A stretch of DNA of 64,000 nt from Legionella gresilensis (GCF_900639865.1 NZ_CAAAHX010000001.1:173646-237645), one strand, 5' to 3'. Counted from the stretch's first letter, positions 26,470-36,088 are shown. Notes: generated from the letters alone by a model not told the origin. Program-made: numbers and translations.

Positions 26470-27981
26470 ATGAATCTTGCATTTAGCAAAACGCGCAGTG
26501 CATTAGGCATAGATGCGCGCTCCGTGTCTGTAGAAGTTCACTTATCTAATGGCTTACCCAGTTTTACAATTGTTGGCCTTGCTCAAACTGCTGTTAAGGA
26601 AAGCAAAGATCGAGTGCGAAGTGCAATTATTAATAGTCATTTTGAATTCCCATGCCGTAAAATTACCGTTAATCTAGCGCCAGCTGACTTACCTAAGGCA
26701 GGGAGTGGCTTTGATTTACCTATCGCTATAGGCATTCTTGCTGCGTCCAAACAAATCTCTAATAGCAAATTAACGGATTATGAATTTATTGGCGAATTAG
26801 CATTAAGCGGCGAAATAAAAGCCGTACATAGCATTATTCCAATCGTTCTTGCTGCTATGCGCGAACAAAAAACGCTTATTATACCGGAAGCAAATGCTAA
26901 AGAAGCAGCTATTACAGGTTATCCTCATGTCTATACAGCTACTAGCCTGCAAGAAGTTTGTAGTCATTTATGCCAAGATATTCCTCTAAAAACCTTACCT
27001 GAGCGTTTAGCAAATCAATACAATGAAGCAATTGACTGGTCAGATGTTAAGGGTCAGAAACATGCTAAAAAGGCGATGATGATAGCGGCTGCCGGCGGCC
27101 ATAGTATTTTGTTAAGTGGCCCTCCTGGTAGCGGTAAAACAATGCTTGCTAAACGATTTAAAACGCTTCTTCCCTTATTATCTGAATTACAAGCCTTAGA
27201 ATGTGCTGCCATTTACTCTATTCAGGGTCGAGCCATTAATCCTCAAACTTGGTGTATACCTCCTTTTCGCGCGCCGCATCATACAGCTTCAGCTGTATCG
27301 TTAGTTGGCGGCGGTAATCCACCTAAGCCTGGCGAGATTTCTTTAGCTCATCATGGTGTTTTATTCCTTGATGAGTTACCAGAATTTAGCAAGCATGTAC
27401 TGGAAACTTTACGTGAACCCTTAGAGTCTGGAAATATTTGTATTTCCCGAGCAGCCATTCAAACTGAATTTCCAGCTCAATTTCAGCTTATAGCGGCTAT
27501 GAATCCTTGTCCTTGTGGCCATTGGGGTAACTCTCAAGCCAGCTGCCGCTGCACGCCAGATCGAATTAGCCGTTATTTAGCTAAATTATCAGGCCCTCTA
27601 CTTGATAGGATTGATATGCATATTCAGGTACAAGCACTACGTCCTGATGAATTGATTAAAGAACATGATGATGAAGCAACTAAAAGTTCTCTAGTTAGAG
27701 AAATCATAGAAAGCACACGTAGCTTACAGATTAAGCGTCAAGGTGTAATTAACAGCAATTTAAACGTTCAAGATTGTGAGCGCTTATGCAACCTTACGGC
27801 AGAGAAAAAAGAATTTTTGCAACAAGCGCTGATAAAACTAAAATTATCAGGTCGGGCTTATCATCGCTTATTAAAAGTTGCGAGGACGGTGGCTGATTTA
27901 GAAGAACAAAAGGATGTGAGTTTAAATACTTTAAAGCAAACGCTATCGTTTAGACATATGCTGCAATCACCTTCTATTTAA
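26470..27981 (+). CDS. comM: ComM/YifB Mg-chelatase-like AAA+ ATPase
   Basis: 503 aa. The N-terminal Lon-protease-like fold (residues 1-170) is followed by the AAA+ module with Walker A GPPGSGKTMLAK (about 216-227) and Walker B LFLDELPEF (about 302-310), and the Cys-rich insert MNPCPCGHWG. In Acinetobacter and Vibrio ComM is a branch-migration helicase promoting integration of transformed DNA. Relevant because Legionella is naturally competent. Preceded by ubiK on the same strand. Confidence 0.94.
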   Translation: MNLAFSKTRSALGIDARSVSVEVHLSNGLPSFTIVGLAQTAVKESKDRVRSAIINSHFEFPCRKITVNLAPADLPKAGSGFDLPIAIGILAASKQISNSKLTDYEFIGELALSGEIKAVHSIIPIVLAAMREQKTLIIPEANAKEAAITGYPHVYTATSLQEVCSHLCQDIPLKTLPERLANQYNEAIDWSDVKGQKHAKKAMMIAAAGGHSILLSGPPGSGKTMLAKRFKTLLPLLSELQALECAAIYSIQGRAINPQTWCIPPFRAPHHTASAVSLVGGGNPPKPGEISLAHHGVLFLDELPEFSKHVLETLREPLESGNICISRAAIQTEFPAQFQLIAAMNPCPCGHWGNSQASCRCTPDRISRYLAKLSGPLLDRIDMHIQVQALRPDELIKEHDDEATKSSLVREIIESTRSLQIKRQGVINSNLNVQDCERLCNLTAEKKEFLQQALIKLKLSGRAYHRLLKVARTVADLEEQKDVSLNTLKQTLSFRHMLQSPSI

Positions 27982-28033
27982 TAAATATTAATTTTAATTT
28001 ACTTATTAAACGACTTCTATTTAAGCATCTATT

Positions 28034-28051
28034 GTCGGGCCAAAGCCCGAC
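28034..28051. terminator. GTCGGGC-CAAA-GCCCGAC hairpin after comM
   Basis: A perfect 7-bp G/C-rich stem with a CAAA loop, followed by CTACAAATT. It lies between the convergent comM and the 293-aa gene, so it could terminate both directions, although neither side has a long U-tract. The sequence TGTCGGGCCAAAGCCCGAC is a widespread bacterial intergenic palindrome and may be a REP-like unit. Confidence 0.6.
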
Positions 28052-28083
28052 CTACAAATTAAAAACCTGAGGCTTAATTTATT

Positions 28084-28965
28084 TTAGAGCAAATTACAAC
28101 TACCCCTTAAATTTTCATCCTCTGCTGCTTGAGGAGCTTCATCCGCAAAGCCGCCACCTTTAAAAAATTGGTTTGGGCTTTTTGAGCGTTGCGAATTAAT
28201 ACTTACTATGTTTCCTGAAGTAGGATTAATAAGGCTATCTATACCTAAACCAAGCATTAGATCCGTTTTTAGATTATATTTATAAATATCATAAGGAAGG
28301 CTATCAAACATCTGCTCTATTTCCTGTATAGAGTATCTGTCTGGCTTCTTTACTCTTTTTTCTGCTGGTGGTAAAAAATAAATATTTGAATTAGGAGTAA
28401 CATCCTGTTTTTCTAAAAAATCTGTTAAGGGTATAGCTTTTATTCTACAATCCATTGTGTCATTGGTCACAAAAAAAATCTCTTCTGCATTCGTTTTACT
28501 ATTCTTACCTAAAAGTATGCCTGTGATTGCTGTTCTATGGATTGCTTTAAATCCAAATGCAGGATACTCTAAAACTAATGGGCCCATTTCTTCTAGTAAA
28601 TTAGATAATTTACTATAAATCTCTCTTTTTACTTTACTAGAGGCTCCTTTGTAATCTGCGAACACGCCAGTAATGGCTGTTAAGCTTACACCATCTGTTA
28701 AACCTAAAATTTTATTTATTTTTTTGTTTAATTCATTAGTCGGAGAAGTCCCTTTTTGAATCATATTAATTAAAGAGTCTTGTGAAATGCCTCCATCAAC
28801 TATTTTCTCCATCAAAATTTGCTTTTGCTCTTCAAATTCTTCTGTTTCATGAGAATTAGAATTAGCAATAATTGGGGCATATAGCCAACATGAATTAAGT
28901 GCTCTAAATTCATTCTTTTCATCGACCGTACTTTGTTCGACTAAAGGAGATTTATAAATTAACAT
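28084..28965 (-). CDS. Protein of unknown function with C-terminal CaaX-like box (candidate Dot/Icm effector)
   Basis: 293 aa, soluble, no signal peptide, no family recognised. The last four residues are Cys-Asn-Leu-Leu, with the stop directly after, a CaaX-type motif whose final Leu favours geranylgeranylation. The 20 residues before it are acidic (DEAPQAAEDE), like E-block Dot/Icm secretion signals. Both features together suggest an effector lipidated by host enzymes. CaaX proteins are not processed in bacteria, so the motif would only matter in a eukaryotic cell. The function of the body is unknown. It is monocistronic, between comM and pyrB. Confidence 0.8.
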   Translation of the reverse strand: MLIYKSPLVEQSTVDEKNEFRALNSCWLYAPIIANSNSHETEEFEEQKQILMEKIVDGGISQDSLINMIQKGTSPTNELNKKINKILGLTDGVSLTAITGVFADYKGASSKVKREIYSKLSNLLEEMGPLVLEYPAFGFKAIHRTAITGILLGKNSKTNAEEIFFVTNDTMDCRIKAIPLTDFLEKQDVTPNSNIYFLPPAEKRVKKPDRYSIQEIEQMFDSLPYDIYKYNLKTDLMLGLGIDSLINPTSGNIVSINSQRSKSPNQFFKGGGFADEAPQAAEDENLRGSCNLL

Positions 28966-29182
28966 AGAGAGCCAACAAGATAATTTAAACTACAGTTAGT
29001 ATAATAAATTTACATTATTTTATTTGTCGGACTGATTAAGAGAATTAATATAATTTATGGTTATCAACAGTAAGAATAAACTAAATACGTTTCTTTAGAA
29101 TAAATCTATATTAAAGTTATTATGAAAATCTAAGTTTCACATATACTTAGAAGTATAAGATGTTAGTAATAAAACCTATCAA

Positions 29183-30082
29183 TCAGATATATTGAGTTAA
29201 TAAGCTCTCAATAATAGCCATACGCATAAAAACGCCATTTGTTACTTGTTGCAAGATACATGACTGTGGACCGTCAGCTACATCACTATCAATTTCAACA
29301 CCACGATTAATTGGACCTGGATGCATAATTATTACATCTTTTTTAGCGTACTGTAACACCTCAGAAGTTATTGCGTAATTGGCTCGATAGGTATCTAAAT
29401 TTATAACTTCGCTAGATGATAAGCGCTCATTTTGAATGCGTAAGCAAATAATCACATCGGCATCTTTAATACCTTCTTTTAAGGAATCAGTAACCTGCCC
29501 ATAATGGATCTGGCTTGGTTGCCAAATAGATGGAGCAACTAACCTTAATTCTTTAATCGCTATCAGAGAAAATAAACATTGCAATGAATTTGCTACGCGT
29601 GAGTGACGTAAATCCCCAACGATTGCAACTTTAAGCTGTTGTAGGTTTGATTTTTTCTCTTTAATGGTCATTAAATCTAACATGGCTTGACTGGGGTGAG
29701 CATGCTTACCATCGCCAGCATTGATGATATGAATATCAGGCCCAACCTGAGCAGCTAACTGTTGTTGTAAACCGTCTTGTTGATGGCGAATTACAAATAG
29801 GTTAATGCCCATAGCTGCTAAAGTTTGAATGGTATCGGTAATAATCTCTCCTTTCCTTTCCGAAGAAGCGGCCACGCTAAGATTCACTGGGTATATTGAT
29901 AAATGATTAGCCGCCAACTCAAAACTTACTCGGGTACGTGTACTATTTTCATAAAATAAGTTGGCAAGCTTATGTTTAGAAAAATTAGGATAATTACCAA
30001 ACTGTTTAAAAAATAAGGCGCGCTGTAATAAGTTTTCAATTTCGTTAATTGTTAATTGACTAATTTCTAGAAAATGGTTCAT
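29183..30082 (-). CDS. pyrB: Aspartate carbamoyltransferase catalytic subunit
   Basis: 299 aa. Carbamoyl-phosphate site STRTR (residues 47-51), GDGKHAHPSQAMLD (about 123-136) and HPGPINRGVEI (about 254-264). It catalyses the committed step of pyrimidine synthesis. No pyrI regulatory chain is seen nearby, and the gene is coupled to ruvX: its ATG overlaps the ruvX stop by 4 bp. Confidence 0.95.
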   Translation of the reverse strand: MNHFLEISQLTINEIENLLQRALFFKQFGNYPNFSKHKLANLFYENSTRTRVSFELAANHLSIYPVNLSVAASSERKGEIITDTIQTLAAMGINLFVIRHQQDGLQQQLAAQVGPDIHIINAGDGKHAHPSQAMLDLMTIKEKKSNLQQLKVAIVGDLRHSRVANSLQCLFSLIAIKELRLVAPSIWQPSQIHYGQVTDSLKEGIKDADVIICLRIQNERLSSSEVINLDTYRANYAITSEVLQYAKKDVIIMHPGPINRGVEIDSDVADGPQSCILQQVTNGVFMRMAIIESLLTQYI

Positions 30083-30513
30083 GATTCACTTTTAAACTGC
30101 TGCGAATGCAACCACTGCTGAAGAATGATACAAGCAGCTATACTATCAATTTGAGAAGACTGGATTTTACGATATCCGCCTTCTTCAAACAAGTAAGCAC
30201 GTGCTTCTTTTGTTGATAATCGTTCATCTACCAGATGAACCGGTAGACAAAATTGTTTTTGTAACTGTTTAGCGAATCTTTTTGCTGCTGCAGTTGTATA
30301 AAGCTCTGTATCATCAATACAAGTTGGCAGCCCGACCACAAATGCCTCAGGTCGCCACTCTTTAATTAAATTTCTTAATAAGTCCCAGTCTGGTATACCT
30401 TGTTTAGCTTGAACTATTGTCAACGGCCTAGCTGTTAGCGTTATCTTTTGTCCTACTGCTACACCAATACGCTTAAAACCAAAATCAAAACCAAAATAAA
30501 TGCCTGATGGCAT
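30079..30513 (-). CDS. ruvX: RuvX/YqgF Holliday-junction resolvase-like protein
   Basis: 144 aa. RNase H-like fold with the catalytic-type motif FGFDFGFKRIGVAVG (about residues 7-21), VVGLPT (about 59-64) and DERLSTKEA (about 98-106). YqgF is linked to pre-16S rRNA 5' maturation in E. coli and has resolvase-like catalytic residues. Lies between algH and pyrB as in many Gammaproteobacteria. Confidence 0.93.
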   Translation of the reverse strand: MPSGIYFGFDFGFKRIGVAVGQKITLTARPLTIVQAKQGIPDWDLLRNLIKEWRPEAFVVGLPTCIDDTELYTTAAAKRFAKQLQKQFCLPVHLVDERLSTKEARAYLFEEGGYRKIQSSQIDSIAACIILQQWLHSQQFKSES

Positions 30514-30588
30514 ATCGACTCCAAATACGACTAAATTTTCTAAGATTTTAATATAAAGACAAAGATAAAGCGCTTTTCAATAACATTT

Positions 30589-31152
30589 TTAAGCATGACC
30601 AATTGACGAGCTAAGTTGAGACATTTTTATACCAATGAGGGAGCCTGCATATTCCCATCGCTGCCTATAAGGAACATCATATAAAATCTCATGTTTATAA
30701 GGGCATACAAGCCATACGTTGTCTTGAACTTCTTGCTCTAATTGGTTATCTATCCAGCCAACATAGCCTAAAGTAACAAGGGCATCTTGTGGGCCATTTC
30801 CTGCTGCAATAGCACGGATAATATCATTTGAAGTCGTTATTGTAACGTCATCCTGCAAAGATAAACTTGAGCGCCACTCTCCACTAGGGCGGTGAATAAC
30901 AAAACCTCGCTCAGGTTGAATCGGACCACCAAATAATAAAGGACGCAAACTTATCTCTTGATGTAAAGGCAAAATATTCAACTGTTCAAAAACCATACTG
31001 AGCTGATATTCTGTAGGACGATTAATAATTAAACCTACGGTACCTTGTGGATGATGTTCACAAATATAAATAACTGTTCTCTCAAAATTAGGATCAGTTA
31101 AAGAAGGCATAGCGATTAACAAATGGTTAGCCAATGAGGTCTCAATTGTCAT
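30589..31152 (-). CDS. YqgE/AlgH family protein
   Basis: 187 aa, the usual length of DUF179 proteins. Motifs: LIAMPSLTDPNFERTVIYICEH near the start (split blocks AMPSLTDPNF and TVIYICEH), GTVGLIINRP (about residues 37-46), LRPLLFGGPIQPERGFVIH. The molecular role is unknown. AlgH in Pseudomonas was linked to alginate regulation. It heads the algH-ruvX-pyrB gene string. Confidence 0.92.
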   Translation of the reverse strand: MTIETSLANHLLIAMPSLTDPNFERTVIYICEHHPQGTVGLIINRPTEYQLSMVFEQLNILPLHQEISLRPLLFGGPIQPERGFVIHRPSGEWRSSLSLQDDVTITTSNDIIRAIAAGNGPQDALVTLGYVGWIDNQLEQEVQDNVWLVCPYKHEILYDVPYRQRWEYAGSLIGIKMSQLSSSIGHA

Positions 31153-31469
31153 AATGCGCTTCTCCGAAACCGAAGGGTTTGATTTAATTATATACTAATA
31201 TAAAAAAAATTAATCACCTTGATTTGTTTGTAAATAATAAGACACTGATTAAACTAGGGATTATGGTTAAGAATTTTTGTTGTTAGTGAAGATTTCAAAT
31301 AAATTTTTTTCTTTATTTTCGTTTAATCTAAAAGTAGTTTGTTTACTTACCTATAAGATAAATAATATTTTTTTTCTTAAAGACTATACTTGTGATTAAA
31401 AGATAATTATTTCATTTATAGTAAATTTTATTCTATAAATTTAAGTTAATCATTTTAAAGGGCCAGTTT
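31153..31469. other. 317-bp divergent intergenic region
   Basis: Lies between the AlgH-family gene (minus) and the glutamate synthase-like gene (plus), so promoters for both should be here. It is extremely A/T-rich and offers many -10-like hexamers; I cannot pick a single promoter. No hairpin or ORF stands out. Confidence 0.4.
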
Positions 31470-32990
31470 GTGGAAACAGTTGATTTAAGTAAAAAAGATC
31501 TTTTTATTTTTCGTGCGCTCGAATACAATGAAATAGTCCTCTTAGTTATTATTTTAGGTATAATAGTTTTATTAATTATTACCTATATCTATGATCGACT
31601 TCAAAAACCTCATACTATTTTACGTAATTTTCCTATTTTGGGTCATTTTCGTTATATCCTAGAGTATTTCGGTGGGTTTTTACGTCAATATTTTTTTGCC
31701 AATGATCGAGAAGAGCTACCTTTTAATCGAGCTGAACGTTCTTGGGTTTATCGGGCTGCTAAAAACCTTGATACTACCATTGGTTTCGGCTCCACTCGGC
31801 CGCTACATATACCCGGGACAGTTTATTTCGTTAGCGCTCCTTTTCCGCCGCTAGCAACTGAAGCAGCCATTAAACCTTTAACTATTGGCCCGTATTGTAA
31901 GCACCCCTATACAAGTAATCATATCTTTAATATTTCTGCTATGAGTTATGGTTCAATTTCAAAGCCAGCTATTAAAGCTTTATCAAGGGGAGCTAAGAAA
32001 GCCGGTTGCTGGCTTAACACAGGCGAAGGAGGTCTTTCTCCTTATCACTTAGAAGGCGGCTGTGACTTAGTAGTTCAAATTGGTACAGCTAAATATGGGG
32101 TACGAGATGAACATGGTAATCTATCCGATAGTCGACTACGGGAGTTAGCATTACACCCTAATATTAAAATGTTTGAGATCAAGTTAAGCCAAGGTGCAAA
32201 ACCTGGTAAAGGTGGTATCCTACCAGCAGTTAAAGTTACGCCTGAAGTAGCGCAAATTCGAGGTATCCCTCCTTATCAGGATTCAATCAGCCCTAACCGC
32301 CATACAGATATCGCAAATGTGGAAGAACTTTTAGATGCAATTAATCATATCCGAAAAATTACAGGTAAACCTGTAGGATGTAAATTTGTTTTGGGTAGTT
32401 ATGAGTGGCTACATGATTTATGTTTAGCAATTCATAATCGGGGTACGCAGTATGCACCTGATTTTATTACTCTCGACAGTGCAGATGGCGGAACGGGTGC
32501 CTCACCACAAGGCTTAATGGATTATATGGGTATTCCTATTCAAGAATCTTTACCCAAACTGGTTGATATCCTTATTTTATATAATTTACGCAAACGTATC
32601 GTTGTTATTGCAAGTGGAAAAATGATTACACCAGCAACAGTAGCATGGGCATTATGTGCTGGAGCGGATTTCGTTAATTCTGCGCGAGGATTTATGTTTT
32701 CCTTAGGTTGTATACAAGCCTTGAAATGTCATAGTAATACCTGCCCGACAGGTATTGCAACGCACAATGCTAACTTACAACGGGGTATTGTTATTGAAGA
32801 CAAAGCTGAGCGTGTCTTTCACTACGCTAATAATATGGCTCATGAAGTAGCTATTATTTGCCATTCGTGTGGGGTAGATGAACCAAGACAACTACAACGG
32901 CGCCATGCACGAATAGTTCGAGAAGATGGATTTTCAATTTCATTATCAGAAATGTTTCCTGATCAACAGCCACTGGACCAATATTTATAA
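31470..32990 (+). CDS. FMN-binding glutamate synthase-family protein (membrane-anchored GltS-like)
   Basis: 506 aa from a GTG at 31470 with AAAGGG about 8 nt upstream. One N-terminal membrane helix (about residues 22-42, IVLLVIILGIIVLLIITYIY) precedes a stand-alone GltB central domain: GEGGLSPYHLEGG, QIGTAKYG, AKPGKGGILP, SADGGTGASP. The Cys triad region CIQALKCHSNTCPTG matches the 3Fe-4S site of glutamate synthase. The glutaminase and GltB C-terminal domains are absent, so it is the archaeal-type or oxidoreductase-like subfamily, whose substrate is not established. Confidence 0.88.
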   Translation: METVDLSKKDLFIFRALEYNEIVLLVIILGIIVLLIITYIYDRLQKPHTILRNFPILGHFRYILEYFGGFLRQYFFANDREELPFNRAERSWVYRAAKNLDTTIGFGSTRPLHIPGTVYFVSAPFPPLATEAAIKPLTIGPYCKHPYTSNHIFNISAMSYGSISKPAIKALSRGAKKAGCWLNTGEGGLSPYHLEGGCDLVVQIGTAKYGVRDEHGNLSDSRLRELALHPNIKMFEIKLSQGAKPGKGGILPAVKVTPEVAQIRGIPPYQDSISPNRHTDIANVEELLDAINHIRKITGKPVGCKFVLGSYEWLHDLCLAIHNRGTQYAPDFITLDSADGGTGASPQGLMDYMGIPIQESLPKLVDILILYNLRKRIVVIASGKMITPATVAWALCAGADFVNSARGFMFSLGCIQALKCHSNTCPTGIATHNANLQRGIVIEDKAERVFHYANNMAHEVAIICHSCGVDEPRQLQRRHARIVREDGFSISLSEMFPDQQPLDQYL

Positions 32991-33151
32991 GAAATGAGTC
33001 TTTTAAAAATTAAGGCTAATGCTTGTTTTTTTTAGTGTTTGCGTAATTTTTTTATTGTTTAATTAAAAAAAACTTTTATTTATGAATAAACTAGAAAAAT
33101 AGTATAAAAAACTATTGTGAGTTATGCCTCTTTTGCGTTATGTTGAATAAA

Positions 33152-33218
33152 CCCATATATATGGGCTTACCAATTGTCATTTAAGGACGAATGCAATTGC
33201 CAGCTGATTACTTTCAGC
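33152..33218 (+). promoter_or_regulatory. Structured 5' leader of the cold-shock gene
   Basis: Two hairpin-forming segments lie in the 262-bp leader: the 14-bp palindrome CCCATATATATGGG at 33152-33165 and GCTGA-TTACTT-TCAGC at 33203-33218. Cold-shock mRNAs commonly have long 5' leaders that refold with temperature. A strong AAAGGAGGATTC Shine-Dalgarno follows directly before the ATG at 33253. Function as a thermosensor is inferred. Confidence 0.4.
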
Positions 33219-33252
33219 CGACGATTGATACGCTTTAGCAAAAGGAGGATTC

Positions 33253-33483
33253 ATGGCTACGGGCGAAGTCAAATGGTTTAACAATGCCAAAGGTTGGGGC
33301 TTTATTATACCTGAAGGCGGTGGTGAAGATATTTTCGTTCATTTTTCAGCTATACATGGTACGGGCTACAAAACATTAAATCCAGGCCAAATAGTTAGTT
33401 ATGATTTAATAAAAGGTGAACGGGGTTTACATGCAGCAAATGTTGTAGTTACAGCCGAAGAAAGAGAGCAAGAGCCTGTTTAA
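33253..33483 (+). CDS. Cold-shock domain protein (CspA/CspD family)
   Basis: 76 aa, one cold-shock domain. RNP1-like KGWGFI (residues about 14-19) and RNP2-like DIFVHFSAI (about 27-35). A single-stranded nucleic-acid chaperone. Preceded by AAAGGAGG, and by a leader with two hairpins. Which paralogue this is (CspA, CspC, CspD) cannot be told from the sequence. Confidence 0.94.
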   Translation: MATGEVKWFNNAKGWGFIIPEGGGEDIFVHFSAIHGTGYKTLNPGQIVSYDLIKGERGLHAANVVVTAEEREQEPV

Positions 33484-33606
33484 GGCTCGGCTGTCTTTTA
33501 CAGCAAGTTTCATCTTTCTTAAAAAACTAACGAATTTAATTTATTAAATTTCTATAAAAAATGATTTTGATGTATTATTTAATATTTCGCTTTATAAATA
33601 ATTTAG

Positions 33607-34593
33607 ATGAAACATGGCTTGTTATTAATTAACTTAGGTACACCTAAATCCCCTACTATTACTGATGTACGGCACTATTTAAAAGAATTTCTTGCTGACA
33701 AACGCGTAATTAATCTTAATGCCCCTTTAAGATATTTTCTTCTTTACGCTTTTATTCTTCCCTTTCGACCTAAGCAATCTTCTCATGCCTATAAAGCCAT
33801 TTGGACAAAGGAAGGCTCGCCTTTATTAGTTAACCATCAACGTCTAGTCAATAAATTGCAAAGCAAACTAAGCGATATTCAAGTGGCGCTAGCTATGCAG
33901 TATGGGGAACCCTCTGTAAACGCAGCATTAAAACAATTAGAAAATTGTCCTCATATTACAATTTTACCTTTATATCCCCAGTACTCTTCTGCTGCAACTG
34001 GGGCTGCTTTAGAAAAAGTATTAACACTTTTAGCAAAAAAACCCACGCATCCATCTATACATGTGATTAGAGATTTTTACAATCATCCAAGTTTTCTGCT
34101 AGCGCAAGCAGCGCTCATAAAGCCTTATATAGAGAAATATGATCATATCTTGTTTAGTTATCATGGCATTCCTGAGTTTCACTTAAAGGAATCAGGTTGT
34201 AATACTATTTGCCAAGTTTGTCCGCCAGTTAAAGATGCTAATCTCGTATGTTATAAAGCGCAATGTCATCAAACTACCCGTCAATTAGCAGAAATACTTT
34301 CGCTACCAGCAGATAAATTCAGTATGTCATTTCAATCTCGTTTGGGTAGAACACCTTGGATTAAGCCTTACACTGATTTAATTTTACCTAGACTTGCTAA
34401 GCAAGGAGTAAAAAAACTGGCAATTTCCTGCCCCTCCTTTATTGCTGATTGTTTAGAAACCCTTGAGGAAATAGGTATCCGTGCGCAGCAACAGTGGTTA
34501 GACTTGGGTGGAGAGGAATTTACATTGATCCCTTGCCTTAATGATTCAGAAGCCTGGGCAGAAGCAATTATTGACATTTGCCACTTGCAATAA
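33607..34593 (+). CDS. hemH: Ferrochelatase
   Basis: 328 aa. Inserts Fe2+ into protoporphyrin IX. LLINLGTPKSPT at the N-terminus, FSYHGIPEFHL with the catalytic His (about residues 185-195) and SFQSRLGRTPWIKP (about 239-252). Odd feature: a five-Cys cluster at residues 198, 202, 205, 215 and 220, inserted right after the catalytic His segment. The 3' end overlaps the 3' end of the convergent nfeD gene by 26 bp. Confidence 0.95.
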   Translation: MKHGLLLINLGTPKSPTITDVRHYLKEFLADKRVINLNAPLRYFLLYAFILPFRPKQSSHAYKAIWTKEGSPLLVNHQRLVNKLQSKLSDIQVALAMQYGEPSVNAALKQLENCPHITILPLYPQYSSAATGAALEKVLTLLAKKPTHPSIHVIRDFYNHPSFLLAQAALIKPYIEKYDHILFSYHGIPEFHLKESGCNTICQVCPPVKDANLVCYKAQCHQTTRQLAEILSLPADKFSMSFQSRLGRTPWIKPYTDLILPRLAKQGVKKLAISCPSFIADCLETLEEIGIRAQQQWLDLGGEEFTLIPCLNDSEAWAEAIIDICHLQ

Positions 34594-35017
34594 GGGGCTC
34601 AACCACCATACTGGTTCCTTCAATCGCTACTATTTTAACTTTCGTTCCTGCAGGTAAATCTGGCCCTTTGACAAACCAAGTTGCATCATTAATTCGTATT
34701 AAACCTCGACCATCTTTAATAGGTTCCACTAAAATGACGGTTTGATCTAACATAGAATGGAAAGGTTTATTTATTAAAGAAGGCTCTTTAGCAGTTCTTT
34801 TTTTAATAAAAAACCACCAAGATACTGCAAATAAAATGCATAAAAGTGAAAAATCAATTAACTGCCATTGCCAAGTTATGGCAAATAGCCAAGTAATTAT
34901 ACCGGTTGTTGCTGCAGCCATGCCTAAAGCAATTAAAAGGCCAGCAGCACCCAATGTTTCAGCAATGATTAAAACGAGTGCTAATGCTAACCAATGCCAA
35001 TAAGTTAATTCAAACAT
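34568..35017 (-). CDS. NfeD-like membrane protein
   Basis: 149 aa. Three or so membrane segments (about residues 5-75) are followed by an OB-fold domain (about 85-145) with GRGLIRINDATW and GTKVKIVAIEGTSMVVEPL. Short NfeD proteins pair with SPFH/stomatin-like proteins, here the QmcA gene 4 bp upstream, and are proposed to organise membrane microdomains. Overlaps the convergent hemH by 26 bp at the 3' end. Confidence 0.9.
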   Translation of the reverse strand: MFELTYWHWLALALVLIIAETLGAAGLLIALGMAAATTGIITWLFAITWQWQLIDFSLLCILFAVSWWFFIKKRTAKEPSLINKPFHSMLDQTVILVEPIKDGRGLIRINDATWFVKGPDLPAGTKVKIVAIEGTSMVVEPLIASGKCQ

Positions 35018-35021
35018 AACC

Positions 35022-35951
35022 CTATCCTTTGGGTGAATTTACTTTATTAAAAAGCTCTGTTATGCCTGCTAATGAACCAACAATAGCTGTGGCTTCTATG
35101 GGCATTAATACCATTTTACTATTCTCAGAGGTGCCAATCATTTTTAGAGCTTCTACGTATTTTTCGGCAATAAAATAATTAATTGCATTCATATTGCCTG
35201 TGGCAATTGCGTCAGAAACCATACGGGTTGCCGTTGCGTCAGCCTGGGCTGTACGCTCACGCGCTTCAGCCTCTAGATATGCCTCTTGCTTTGCTGCTTC
35301 TGCCCTTAAAATCTGGGCTTGTTTATCACCCTCAGCTCTTAAAATTTCTGCTTGCCGATGACCCTCTGCTGCTAAAATTGATGCACGCTTATCACGCTCT
35401 GCCTTCATTTGATTAGCCATTGCATCCACTAAATCTTGCGGAGGCCTAATATCTCTAATTTCAATCCGTGTTACTTTCACACCCCAAGGATTTGTTGCTA
35501 AATCAACAACATGCATTAATCGGCTATTGATTTCGTCCCGTTGACTTAACATCGAATCTAATTCTAAGGAACCCAGAACTGTTCTAATATTAGTCATTGT
35601 TAAATTACGAATTGCATGCTCTAAGTCATCTACTTGATAAGCAGCTTTCGCAGTATCAATTACTTGAAAAAAACAGACTGCATCAATAGTAACCATAGCA
35701 TTATCTGAGGAGATAACTTCTTGAGGTGGGATATCTAAAACTCGTTCACGCATATTGATTTTATAGGTTACTCTATCAATAAAAGGAATAATTAATCCTA
35801 AACCTGGATGCAAGGTATGTGTATAACGCCCAAATCTCTCAACAGTCCATTCCTCGGACTGAGGAACTACTTTTACACCAGCCAATACGAATGCAATTGC
35901 AAAGATTGCTAACAAAACCAGGGTAATTAATGAGTCCACTTTTTGCTCCAT
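35022..35951 (-). CDS. qmcA: SPFH/band 7 protein, QmcA-like
   Basis: 309 aa. A single N-terminal membrane helix (about residues 8-28) precedes the SPFH domain (about 28-190, [19 protein letters not shown]) and a C-terminal Ala/Glu/Arg-rich coiled coil (about 190-245, repeats of [11 protein letters not shown]). Forms membrane scaffolds and modulates proteases. In an operon with nfeD. Confidence 0.93.
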   Translation of the reverse strand: MEQKVDSLITLVLLAIFAIAFVLAGVKVVPQSEEWTVERFGRYTHTLHPGLGLIIPFIDRVTYKINMRERVLDIPPQEVISSDNAMVTIDAVCFFQVIDTAKAAYQVDDLEHAIRNLTMTNIRTVLGSLELDSMLSQRDEINSRLMHVVDLATNPWGVKVTRIEIRDIRPPQDLVDAMANQMKAERDKRASILAAEGHRQAEILRAEGDKQAQILRAEAAKQEAYLEAEARERTAQADATATRMVSDAIATGNMNAINYFIAEKYVEALKMIGTSENSKMVLMPIEATAIVGSLAGITELFNKVNSPKG

Positions 35952-36088
35952 TTAGAAATAAATTAAGTCTAAACTCTAACTTATTTATTCTCGGCCATTA
36001 TTATAAGCTTATAGTCGAGTCTTAAAATTATTGCAAAACCCTTTTTTTATGCTATAGAAATTAATAGTCAAAAATATTTGGAGCGAGC

